From Acidisarcina polymorpha (lineage in GTDB: Bacteria > Acidobacteriota > Terriglobia > Terriglobales > Acidobacteriaceae), in contig NZ_CP030840.1 of NCBI RefSeq assembly GCF_003330725.1, forward strand, positions 558,001 through 622,000: 64,000 bases of DNA. The letters are read 5' to 3'. Below, piece by piece: positions 26,317-35,103 of the stretch (positions are counted from its first letter, which is position 1; each line of letters starts with the position of its first letter). The notes below the pieces were generated by a model. The model saw only the letters and a list, made by a program, of their open reading frames with translations. It had not been told where the DNA came from and searched no databases. Both the position numbers and the translations under genes were made by a program.

Positions 26317-27174
26317 ATGATTCTGATAACAGGGCGCAACGGGCAACAACGGTTTCGAGATTATCAAAGCTCTTTGCCACCAAGGAACTGCTGTTCGTGC
26401 AATGGTGCGCAAGAAGCCTGATAAGCCCGCATTTCCTAACAGTGTTGAGATTGCAATTGCTGACTTTGACGACGCCCCAAGTCTGAGGCGAGCACTCGAA
26501 GGTATTGACCGAGTCTTTCTCGTCACACCATCCTCAGAGAGAGTTGAAGAGCAGCAGCTGCGCTTTCTCGATCTAGCCGGCAGAGCCAATGTAAAACACA
26601 TCGTGTATTTGTCGCAGTTACACGCCAAGGAAGACTCTCCAGTGCGATTCCTTCGCTATCACGCAGCCGTCGAGTCCGCCTTGAAACAGTCAGGCATCGC
26701 ATTCACCAACCTACGTCCCAATCTGTACATGCAAGGCCTGCTGCTCTTCAGACAGATGATTGCCACGCAAAATCAGATTGCTGCTCCGATTGGAGATGCA
26801 CGTGTGAGCATCGTTGATGTGCGCGATATCGCTGCCGTCGCAGTCTCCGCGCTCACAGAAGACGGACACGACGGAAAACCTACGACATCACCGGCCCCGA
26901 GGCACTCACCCACGCAGAGATAGCGAGCCATTTGTCGGATTCTATCGGACGGCAGATCCGCTTCGTCGATATCTCAGAGGCTGACATGCTTAACGCACTG
27001 CTTAGCTTTCACATGCCATCATGGCAGGCTGAAGGGCTCGTCGAAGATTATGCGCATTATCGTCGTGGCGAGGCTGCATCAATCTCGCAAGACGTAAAGG
27101 CAGTGACTGGTCAACTGCCGCGCAACATTCAAACGTTTGCACGCGAATACAAAAGCATTTTTACGAATCAGTGA
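26317..27174 (+). pseudogene. NmrA-like NAD(P)-binding protein with two frameshifts
   Basis: ATG 26317 after GGAGGAA begins MILITG, then the frame is lost at the G-run 26332-26334; dropping one G restores ATGNNGFEIIKAL, the Rossmann loop of NmrA/atypical SDR proteins. The long middle (26402-26875) reads through AIADFDDAPSLRRALEGIDRVFLVTP and the NLRPNLYMQ segment, then shifts again after GHDGK near 26878; adding one base restores YDITGPEALTHAEIASHLSD, continuing to 27174. Both sites are homopolymer runs. With the two repairs a normal protein of about 285 residues results (NAD(P)H:quinone-reductase-like sugar epimerase). It is the last gene of the rightward run. Sequencing error or recent inactivation cannot be told apart here. 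Confidence 0.75.
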
Positions 27175-27313
27175 GTCGATTCAGGATCTTTCTTTATGAG
27201 GGTGATGACCTCAAAAAGGTGGCCGTTCCATTGATACAAAACAATTACCTTCAACTGAAGAGAAGCAAGAAGCTTCGGAGACTAACGTCATCAATTTCAT
27301 CGGTGTTCCCTTC

Positions 27314-28858
27314 GTGCGGCAGAGGAGCATGGCATTTCGCGCATGTGGCAAAATGGGTTCAAGTTTATTTCGCTTGTTATGCCTATCGATTCTCTTCATC
27401 TCGGTGCTCGCGCATGCTCAGGTTGACACGCTTCGGACGGTTTCTCGTCATATGACCCTTTCGAACGGCAAGACACTCGCCTATACCGTACAGATGGGAC
27501 GCGTCCCAATCCGGGCGGGCGGTTCGGATGAGGTGCTGGCAAACATGTTCTTCGTCGCCTACTGTGTCTCTTCGACTGAGCCGCGGCCAATCACCTTCCT
27601 TTGGAACGGTGGACCTGGGTCTCCTTCCTCTACGCTGCATCTGGAGTCGATTGGACCCAAACTGATCGCCGCGAACGGCAAAACTGTCGACTTCAGAGAT
27701 ACGGCTTTGGCATCGACTGACCTGGTGTTTGTCGATGCTGTGGGAACAGGTTTCAGTCGGGTCACGCGGTCCGAGTTTTCGGACCAGTTTTACCAGATGC
27801 GCGGCGATGTGAGTGCCTTCACAGATTTTGTGCGCGCCTGGAGGCTGCTTTTCGGCGTGGAGGAATACCCAATCTATCTTGCGGGCGAGAGTTGGGGTGC
27901 TTTCCGAGCTGCGGCAGTCGCACTGCGGTTAGAAAAGCAAGGAATCCAGGTAGCAGGTATCATCGCCATCTCAGGCCGTCCAGCGCTTCCCAATGCAAGA
28001 CTTGACATAGTCTTGCGCGCACTACGTACCGTTCAGCAAGCTTTGGCCGCCCAATATCACGGTAAATCCTCAACGGATCTTCCAAAAGATCCTGTCGCGT
28101 TGCAGCAGCTGGTCCATGAATGGGTGATGTCGACATATGTACCAGCGCTTGAGCATATTGATGACCTGGATCATGCGCAACGTGATGCTATCGCGAATCG
28201 ACTCTCCGAGTTCACAGGCATACCTGAGCGTGAGATCAACCGATCCAATCTGATGATCTATCCACATCAGTTTCTTACGGAACTTCTCCATGACCAACGC
28301 AAGGTACTTGATACCTATGACATGAGACAAACAACCGACATGTCTCCCAGAGAAAACATTCAAGTGGAGGAGCGCTATCTTCGGCATGATCTCGGCTATA
28401 TCACCGATCTGGCGTACATCGATGTGGATCATGTGCTCAACGGCTTTTCACCAGATGATGGCGGGATTCAAGGTCCGAATGCAATGTGGGACTACAAAAA
28501 GGGCTTTTTCAGCACCTACGTAAGTGGCGATCAACTCGAAAGAGAGGACGATGAGAACCTCGCCAACGGCGAATCCCCTCGTGGGCAGGAAACCCCCGAC
28601 ACCGCTGAGGCAATGGCCCTCGACTCTCATTTGAGATTGCTCATTGCAGACGGCCTCTACGATTCTCGATCAACTTGCGCGATCAGCTCGGAGATCGTAG
28701 CGAGACAAGGACCGAGTCTTCAGTCTCGTATCATCACTCGGTGCTACAAAGGGGGGCACATGTTCTACCTCGATCCGGAAGTGCGTCGGCAGTTCAGCGA
28801 AGATCTTCAGCAGTTCACCTCGGATGCAACTTTACCGAGATTGCCTCTGACACGATAG
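27314..28858 (+). CDS. Secreted S10 family serine carboxypeptidase
   Basis: S10 peptidase of about 500 residues. Catalytic elements are all visible: the oxyanion region FLWNGGPGSPSST, the nucleophile in LAGESWG (Ser193 from the GTG start), the Asp in LIADGLYDSRSTC and the His in YKGGHMFYLDPEVR. N-terminal residues after Met14 (MGSSLFRLLCLSILFISVLAHAQ) form a signal peptide, so it is exported; the precise start (GTG 27314, ATG 27329 or ATG 27353) is unclear. It trims C-terminal residues from peptides at acidic pH, typical for acidobacterial exoenzymes. Stands between the NmrA-like gene and a retropepsin-like protein on the same strand. Confidence 0.92.
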   Translation: MRQRSMAFRACGKMGSSLFRLLCLSILFISVLAHAQVDTLRTVSRHMTLSNGKTLAYTVQMGRVPIRAGGSDEVLANMFFVAYCVSSTEPRPITFLWNGGPGSPSSTLHLESIGPKLIAANGKTVDFRDTALASTDLVFVDAVGTGFSRVTRSEFSDQFYQMRGDVSAFTDFVRAWRLLFGVEEYPIYLAGESWGAFRAAAVALRLEKQGIQVAGIIAISGRPALPNARLDIVLRALRTVQQALAAQYHGKSSTDLPKDPVALQQLVHEWVMSTYVPALEHIDDLDHAQRDAIANRLSEFTGIPEREINRSNLMIYPHQFLTELLHDQRKVLDTYDMRQTTDMSPRENIQVEERYLRHDLGYITDLAYIDVDHVLNGFSPDDGGIQGPNAMWDYKKGFFSTYVSGDQLEREDDENLANGESPRGQETPDTAEAMALDSHLRLLIADGLYDSRSTCAISSEIVARQGPSLQSRIITRCYKGGHMFYLDPEVRRQFSEDLQQFTSDATLPRLPLTR

Positions 28859-28925
28859 GCGGTTTAACCTCAAGTCCATCGTAAGAACACGAGATTTTCC
28901 AGCCCCTCTGTGGAACCCGTACCGC

Positions 28926-29786
28926 ATGCGTTACGTATCTCGGACAATGAGACTTCTCCTTACAATCATCTCCTCTCTACTGCTCTTCGCCTCGCCTAAC
29001 CTTCATGCACAGCATTCATCGTCAGAGATACCGTTACAACCGCTGAGCGGAGGATTTCTAACCGTCCGTGCTTCGATCGCCGGTCACGAAGGAACCTTTC
29101 TTTTCGACAGCGGAAGTGGTGTCAGCAACATCACCCCGCAGTTTGCCAGCAAGATCGGGTGCAAACCTTGGGGCTTGATTTCCGGTGCCCAGATGACCGG
29201 CCAGCGCCTCGATATGCAGCGCTGCGACAACTTAGTGGTGCGCCTAGGCGCCTTTCAATCAGAGCCGGGTACCGTCGGTGTCTTCGATCTAGCCAAAGTT
29301 CTACCACCTTCTATGAGTGGTATCGATGGTACGATCGCACTTGACGTGCTTGCATCTTGTACGGTCCGCTTCTCGTACGTCCATCACACCCTTCAGATCC
29401 TCGATCCGGGCTCCGTAGCAAAGAGTATTGAGCTGAGTCGCTCCATGCCAATCCATATGGTCCGTGATGCGGAAGGAATGGCCCTAACAGTCAATCTGCC
29501 CGTACATACCACCGATGGCATCGCTTGGTTTGAGCTTGACTCAGGCAACACAAGCCCATGGGTGCTCGTCGGGAGACATCTCGCCTCCAATTTCGAGCTC
29601 GATCCTACCGTTAAGACTCCTCAGCGCATCAGTTTGAGTCTTACCAACGGGTCTTCTTTTGTTGGTTCGGCGCGTCTTATGGACCTCATTCTCGATGGCA
29701 ATCTCGGTACGAGCTTCCTTATGCAGTACGACGTCACCGTTGACCTAGTACATGCCCGGGCTTGGGTTCATCCCATCGCCCAATAG
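28926..29786 (+). CDS. Exported retropepsin-like aspartyl protease family protein
   Basis: A 286-residue secreted protein with a signal peptide (hydrophobic run after Met8 ending NLHAQ). Two aspartyl-protease half motifs are present: GTFLFDSGSGVSNI near residue 57 and WFELDSGNTSPWVL near residue 205. The usual DTG is DSG in both, allowed in the clan AA family. It follows the carboxypeptidase by 67 bases and may share its transcript. It belongs to the same broad family as the PDZ-containing protein at 62667. Role probably in periplasmic peptide processing. Confidence 0.8.
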   Translation: MRYVSRTMRLLLTIISSLLLFASPNLHAQHSSSEIPLQPLSGGFLTVRASIAGHEGTFLFDSGSGVSNITPQFASKIGCKPWGLISGAQMTGQRLDMQRCDNLVVRLGAFQSEPGTVGVFDLAKVLPPSMSGIDGTIALDVLASCTVRFSYVHHTLQILDPGSVAKSIELSRSMPIHMVRDAEGMALTVNLPVHTTDGIAWFELDSGNTSPWVLVGRHLASNFELDPTVKTPQRISLSLTNGSSFVGSARLMDLILDGNLGTSFLMQYDVTVDLVHARAWVHPIAQ

Positions 29787-29852
29787 ACTGTCGGTTCCTT
29801 GCGAAGCCGATAGACCGATCCGACGTCTCCGGCCCCGCAGTCACACCTCAAC

Positions 29853-30941
29853 TCAATGAGTCGTCGCAATACCATTGGCATCCTCGGTATCCGTGATAAC
29901 TGTGAAGCTAAAGTTGGAAAGGTTCAAGCGGACAAGTCCGCCGGGGCGTTCCGGCGCCCCCGGTGGAAGCATAGAAGTGGGGACTTTGACGTTTGAAATC
30001 CAGGCATACGCCCCGTCGAAGATCGCTTGGAGGGGGCTTCCCGTTGCCAAACGCTGACAGACCCTCCCTGTTCTCGCATCCAATACGAGTAGCACTCCGT
30101 CGAGCACCGCCGGCACGAAGAACGTATTGCCCTCGGGGCTAGAAGCGGGATAGAACGTTTGTCCCACAGGGAGACCTATGAAAGTACGTGTGACACTGAG
30201 ATCTTGAGGGTCCAATAACAATATCTGGCCTTGGGATCCAACGAGAAGATGTGAATGATCGCTGGTCCAGGCCAATCCTCTCACATGTGGGACAGTTGCT
30301 CGCGAGAGTACCCGACCATCATTTGGGTCTAACCGAATGACGCTATCGACAGTAGTGAAAGCATAGCAGTCTGCACCATCCGCGCTGAAGATGAAGTTGT
30401 GAACTCCGTGGGGCAGGGGAAATGTACGAATGACGTGTCCTGTGCTCAGGTCAAAGACTGTCATCTCTTCTATACCTTCTTCCGTGTTTGTGAAGAGCTC
30501 GGTCGCATGCTGCGGTCGTATCTTGAGACCGTGAGGCGCCGTGGCTCCCGAAGGAAGTATGAAACGAGTACGCTCTCTCTTCTGCTCCACATCGAGAACA
30601 GAAATCGTCGTTCCTGGCGTTCCCACTTTGTGATTCGCTTCGAGTAGCCCGAAATTTGAGACGTAGGCTGTCTTTCCGTCGAGGGACGTCTCGATCTCAT
30701 GCGGCTTCTCGCCAACCTGCACAATTGCACGTTCGCTTGGATTGTCCTTGGAAAAGATCAGAACTCGATTCAAACTCTCCTGCACGACCAGCACTTGACC
30801 GTGCGAAGAGCTTCCACGTTTATTCATATGAAAAGACTCCGCCTGAATAACAGCAGGGAGGGTACATAGGTACGTTATCGTCCAAACAAGGAATGTCCAT
30901 CGAGAAGCGTTCCAGCGCATGAGTATCGAAAGCAATTGCAC
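29853..30941 (-). CDS. Exported YncE-like beta-propeller protein
   Basis: A 362-residue protein with seven-bladed YVTN-type propeller strands: GQVLVVQESLNRVLIFSKD, GKTAYVSNFGLLEA, VHNFIFSADGADCYAFTTVDS, GRVLSRATVPHVRGLAW. The N-terminus (hydrophobic TWTITYLCTLPAVIQAES) is a signal peptide. Such proteins bind ligands or DNA at the surface or act as sensors; no enzymatic residues are evident. GTG 30941 is the start; Met8 is an alternative. It is convergent with the preceding protease gene and alone on its strand. Confidence 0.75.
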   Translation of the reverse strand: MQLLSILMRWNASRWTFLVWTITYLCTLPAVIQAESFHMNKRGSSSHGQVLVVQESLNRVLIFSKDNPSERAIVQVGEKPHEIETSLDGKTAYVSNFGLLEANHKVGTPGTTISVLDVEQKRERTRFILPSGATAPHGLKIRPQHATELFTNTEEGIEEMTVFDLSTGHVIRTFPLPHGVHNFIFSADGADCYAFTTVDSVIRLDPNDGRVLSRATVPHVRGLAWTSDHSHLLVGSQGQILLLDPQDLSVTRTFIGLPVGQTFYPASSPEGNTFFVPAVLDGVLLVLDARTGRVCQRLATGSPLQAIFDGAYAWISNVKVPTSMLPPGAPERPGGLVRLNLSNFSFTVITDTEDANGIATTH

Positions 30942-31161
30942 ATCCCGTCGTTTATTTCGAGCAAAGTACGGACTACCAATTCATTCTTGGCTGTTTGCTG
31001 AGCATGCGGGGAGGTCATGCACTTGCGCGATGCTCATTCATTGCATTGCTGCTTACCATCGCACGCACACCCAATGTCTCCTCAGCGAACTGATTCTGAG
31101 GAAGATGGGCCTTCACAGGACCTCACATCGTTTGTTTGAAGAGGCGGCTGAATGATCTGAA

Positions 31162-31716
31162 TTACTCCTCTATCCTTATGTATCCCTGCGTTTCAAGATT
31201 CATCAACGTTACTGTGGCTGAAAAGTTCAGCTGCACTTCGTGTTGGATTGTTTTCAGATCGATATGATGCTGAAGAGCAGATTGACCGCAAACAACGAGT
31301 TGTACTCCTGCAGCCGTGAGCTCTTTTATTAGAGTGATGTTCGGGTTAGCGTGTCCTGCGTGGCTCTTGCGGTAGGTTTCGTCGTTCATGACCAGGTCCA
31401 CAGTGGGTCCATGGAAAATGGCTACGAAGTGACGATGGGCAGGCTCAACGCCGAAGTGCGCGAAGGTATTCACGAGCGCCGCGATCGTGGTCAACCCTGG
31501 ATTTGCATCATCAACTTTGTCAGCTGTAGAGTTCAGGTCAAAGATGACCTTGTAGTCGAGCGCAGGAGTGGGTGTCTCGTGAGCTCCCGGAATATCGATC
31601 ATCCTTCCGACCTCCGGTATAGGACTTGGCTGCTGCCCAAGAACTTGGAGGTGAATCGCTCCGAAGGATGCCAGAACGGCAACAAAAAGGAAACGTGAGA
31701 ATGCTGTGTAGATCAA
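31162..31716 (-). CDS. Exported DsrE/DsrF-like sulfur-relay family protein
   Basis: A 184-residue protein with a signal peptide followed by the DsrE-like fold (COG1416): KVIFDLNSTADKVDDANPGLTT and VVCGQSALQHH, with the conserved Cys in the CGQ loop. The TTG start at 31716 is supported by AGGAGG five bases upstream, stronger than any ATG nearby. It lies 30 bases after the HExxH protein at 31747 on the same strand, so the two are probably co-transcribed. Exported DsrE-like proteins are widespread in Acidobacteria with unknown role. Confidence 0.85.
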   Translation of the reverse strand: MIYTAFSRFLFVAVLASFGAIHLQVLGQQPSPIPEVGRMIDIPGAHETPTPALDYKVIFDLNSTADKVDDANPGLTTIAALVNTFAHFGVEPAHRHFVAIFHGPTVDLVMNDETYRKSHAGHANPNITLIKELTAAGVQLVVCGQSALQHHIDLKTIQHEVQLNFSATVTLMNLETQGYIRIEE

Positions 31717-31746
31717 GTGTCCTCCTAGTTTCGGGTCGTGCTAGGT

Positions 31747-32787
31747 CTAGGACTGACTTGCACAGCCCGGTTGGGACGAGAGAAGCTGATCCACTTCGGT
31801 AAAACGCTCCCGCACCTTGGGAAACGTCAGAGGATGCCACTGCCTGATGGTCTTTCCCCCGGGGTCTTGCAGCTCGATCGTCAGATCGCCGCCGCCTTGC
31901 GTATAAATTTCGTGCCACGCTACTAGTTCCGCCAAATCTTCTTGTCGAGAGGCCGTGGCGTATAAACTCACGAATGGTGTTTGCGCTAGAGCGTCATACA
32001 GGCTTGTAGCCTTCGCCATCGGAAGGTGATCGGCGCCGCGGAAGTAAGTGGTAGGTGTAATAACTGCAAGCGACGGAGCCAGAGTTGAGTAATCCGTCCA
32101 GATGCTTTGAACAAATGGTCCGCCCGGAGTGGTCGTGATACCGCAACTAATATCTACGACATGCGTCGATTCATGCAATAAGACGTAGGTAAGCGCATTT
32201 GTACCTGTTCCCGCAACCGTGATGGTCATTCCTGAGGCGTCTTGCTTATAAACACGTCGCTCCTTGTTTGTCAGAAATGTTGTAAGTGATTCATCAATTA
32301 CACTTGCTCGCAGCGTTATGTCAGATAGGCCTGTCTTCTTACTTGGAGATGTAAGGCCCGTGCCTTCTCCCGGGATGCCGTCAACGAAAGCCAGATTATG
32401 CAGGTGTCGCTCCAGAACACGCTTGTTGAGCGCCGGCAACGCGGCTAACGCGGCCTCGACCGCCTTACGCTCCTCCGACGTAAGAGTGTGTGGCTTAACG
32501 TCTTGCATCCCCGCCTTCTTGAAGGTCTCGACAACAGCTTGATCCGGTTTGCCGACTCGGTCCAGTAAAGCCCTAGCTGTGTCGTCCTCTTTCGGCTGTG
32601 AATCCCTTTGCTTCGGTACCTGCGCAACCGGGAGAAATTGCGGAAGTGCAGCAATGACTGCACACCGCGTCGCTATTGGAGCGACCAGAGAATAACAAAC
32701 AGTTGCGAGTACTAGTGCGCCTCGGATTACCAATCTTGTCTGCCCCCAACCTTCTATGGATCTCGAGCCCTCATCATATCGAGCCAC
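31747..32787 (-). CDS. Exported HExxH zinc-metalloprotein of unknown family
   Basis: A 346-residue protein with an N-terminal hydrophobic segment (VIRGALVLATVCYSLVAPIATRCAV) that may be a signal or anchor. The motif LLHESTHVVD at about residue 206 is HExxH. A second cluster QEDLAELVAWHE near residue 300 could supply a third zinc ligand. Otherwise I do not recognise the family. It precedes the DsrE-like gene by 30 bases in an apparent two-gene unit. ATG 32787 has AAAGG near it. A secreted metallopeptidase is the best reading. Confidence 0.65.
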   Translation of the reverse strand: MARYDEGSRSIEGWGQTRLVIRGALVLATVCYSLVAPIATRCAVIAALPQFLPVAQVPKQRDSQPKEDDTARALLDRVGKPDQAVVETFKKAGMQDVKPHTLTSEERKAVEAALAALPALNKRVLERHLHNLAFVDGIPGEGTGLTSPSKKTGLSDITLRASVIDESLTTFLTNKERRVYKQDASGMTITVAGTGTNALTYVLLHESTHVVDISCGITTTPGGPFVQSIWTDYSTLAPSLAVITPTTYFRGADHLPMAKATSLYDALAQTPFVSLYATASRQEDLAELVAWHEIYTQGGGDLTIELQDPGGKTIRQWHPLTFPKVRERFTEVDQLLSSQPGCASQS

Positions 32788-33010
32788 GCCATACCTTTCA
32801 CGTAATCAAGCAGACCCAAAAGGTCTGCGCGCGCGGCACACGGAATGAATCTTGAACAAGGAGTACAGTTTCATAGGAGAAGTGATTGCCCGATCTCACG
32901 CAACGACTCTGCCGATTTCAATGGTCCCGGATCTCTGTCCTATTCGCTGCTGGCCGCTGGTACGGCGATTGCGTAAAGGGAGAATGTGATGGCACCAGAA
33001 ACTTCGCGCG

Positions 33011-33850
33011 TCACGTTCTAAGCCATGCCCCGACTTGAAGAGGTCCCACCAACTCGCTGTGATTCACCACTGCTTCCTCTTCCATTCGTTGAGCGAGGGT
33101 CTCAATCTGAAGGTCATGAGCCGTGCCAAGGCCCAACGTCTCGATGACGGGGAGCAATGTTTTCACAGTTTCTGTTGCCCAGCCATAGATGTATGAGCCT
33201 GCTTCTCCGCCGACCGGAACATCCGCTTTGATGGTAGGCCGGGAGAAGCCCGCGTCCGCGAACGTCTTAGCGAGAAACAGGCCGAAGTCTGGGTTGATTC
33301 CCGACCTACGGATTACCTCTCCGATCAACTTGACGGTATCTCCAAATAGCGACGTCGCGGGATAACTGCTGGCGGGTGTTCCAAATGACAACTCGTGGAA
33401 GCAGAGGATGCCACCCCGCCTTAAGAAAGCAGCCGCGTGGCTGAGAACTCTCGAAGGGTCGGGTTGATAAAGCAATACGTACCTACCGATGATGGCGTCG
33501 AACTGCGATTTAGGGCGGAAGTTCAGTATTTCGGAGTGAAGGAAGGTTACCGGGGCACTGTGTCCCTGAGCTTGCACTCTCTCTTTTGCCTTCTGCAAAA
33601 CAACTGGGTCGCGATCAATGCCTGTGACTGAACCTGATGGTCCTACGATCTCTGCCGCCAGGAGCGTCACATCCCCCATACCCGATCCGAGATCAAGCAC
33701 GTTCATGCCTTTTTCAAGCCCGGCCGCCAAGAGATAGTTTTCGGTCCACGTTCCCACAATGCTCGCCTGAAGTTTGAGGCGCTGTTGTTCGTGGTCGGAG
33801 TTACCCAGGACGTATTTGGGGAATGTACCTTCAGGTCGTGGCATCAGCAC
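33011..33850 (-). CDS. Class I SAM-dependent methyltransferase
   Basis: A 279-residue methyltransferase of the Methyltransf_25/UbiE-like type. The SAM-binding GxGxG appears as VLDLGSGMGDVTLL near residue 56, followed by the acidic residue in GIDRDPVVL and post-motif FDAIIGRYVLLYQ. No signal peptide. It stands alone; a G-rich hairpin is located upstream. Substrate unknown, small-molecule methylation likely. Confidence 0.92.
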   Translation of the reverse strand: MLMPRPEGTFPKYVLGNSDHEQQRLKLQASIVGTWTENYLLAAGLEKGMNVLDLGSGMGDVTLLAAEIVGPSGSVTGIDRDPVVLQKAKERVQAQGHSAPVTFLHSEILNFRPKSQFDAIIGRYVLLYQPDPSRVLSHAAAFLRRGGILCFHELSFGTPASSYPATSLFGDTVKLIGEVIRRSGINPDFGLFLAKTFADAGFSRPTIKADVPVGGEAGSYIYGWATETVKTLLPVIETLGLGTAHDLQIETLAQRMEEEAVVNHSELVGPLQVGAWLRT

Positions 33851-35103
33851 CTCGGTGGATCTGTTACATGCTCAAGCCTGCGTCCAAACCGTCTCGCAGT
33901 AGGCAGTTAGCAAAATAGGGAAGAAGCATTTCATGAAGGTGAGAGTCAGTTGCTCCTCATTTGGCAGGTATCTTGATGGGTCACAAAGGATAGAATGCAC
34001 CCGACAGCGGGTGCGTCCTATTTTTGAACCATTCCCGCGACGGCACAAAAGATCGGAGATCATGCCTGCGCCCGTCAAGTTGAATATCCAAGCCTTTTAG
34101 CGACTCGACAACCTAAGAAAGGGCGTGTAATTACGAATGCGTTCCTCACATAACAAGAGATGCATCAGAACTTGCTGAAGCGCAGCACCTGCTACACCTC
34201 TTCAGTATGAAGACATACCGACACGGTATGGGCCGTCTAATCGCAGGAAGATTGGTCGCCAGACACAGTGGGTTCATAGCTCGGGGCGCCCAGACTTTTC
34301 GACCGTCGCGAAGTCCTGGATGCCGATCATCTATGAGGGCATGTCCCTTCATGCGGGACTGATCTTTATCGATGTTCCAGCAGGCCTTCCCAAGGAACGA
34401 CAGAGCTGGCGTTCGGGGTCATTCTTGCCGTCCTCGAAGAACATGGAGATCTGGCAAATCAGGTGTTACAGGTGACGCTCTTTTCCAATGGAACGGTGAA
34501 ACTCAGCCACTATGCTATGCCCAAGCAACGTCAGCATGATGGTTAAGCGCGCTTCTTCGTTGATAGCGTAGAGCGCAACCTACTCTCCACGTAAAGCCGG
34601 ATCATGGCACGAAATTCGTCTAAGGCGCCAGGCGGCAGATCCCGGTGTGTAGACGCTGCCTTGATGTTAAGCAAGATCACGAGTGCTATATCGACAGCGG
34701 TCTGTTTAGGCAGATTCGGACTGTGGATCATCAGGGTTTTGGCGATGTGGCGCAGCGACGAGATTGTTGCACCCGGAAATCGATACTGGCCGATGGGCCC
34801 CATCCACGTGTCGCCGTCGCTGACTCAGGCAAGCTTGCGCCGCCGGCCGCTCTCAGATAGGGCGGCAGCCTGATCCATCAAGCTTAATCCTCAAGCAACG
34901 CTTCCTGCCACTCTGTAGATAGAATTTTCGTGCCAGACACGAGCAATTCGAGAGCCTTGCAAAAGGAGACTTTGGAGATGGCGCACACATACTGAAAAAA
35001 CTCCGACAAATCGGATAGCAACGCGCTCCCGGAATCTTATGAAGGCAAGCTGGAGAGGACACCACAGTAAGGAAAAAGCCGAAGTGTCCTTGAGTCACAG
35101 GCC
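33851..35103. other. Long gap, possible regulator fragment and short coding relic
   Basis: No intact gene. On the minus strand 34543-34803 an 86-residue frame ends with ALDEFRAMIRLYVESRL, similar to the last helices of TetR-type regulators. On the plus strand at about 34407-34546 a short frame (LAFGVILAVLEEHGDLANQV, then SNGTVKLSHYAMPKQRQ) has protein-like composition but no family. Both look like relics. Nothing else of note apart from the hairpin at 33997. Confidence 0.3.
33997..34025 (+). terminator. Hairpin with downstream U-rich run
   Basis: GCACCCG (33997-34003) pairs with CGGGTGC (34008-34014) around a four-base loop; TATTTTT follows at about 34019-34025. It has the form of a rho-independent terminator on the plus strand, although no plus-strand gene is visible just upstream. 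It might instead affect the minus-strand methyltransferase leader. Confidence 0.45.

Noticed and set aside
34146-34352. Minus-strand frame of 68 residues
   Set aside because: No hydrophobic, motif or composition support; treated as chance.
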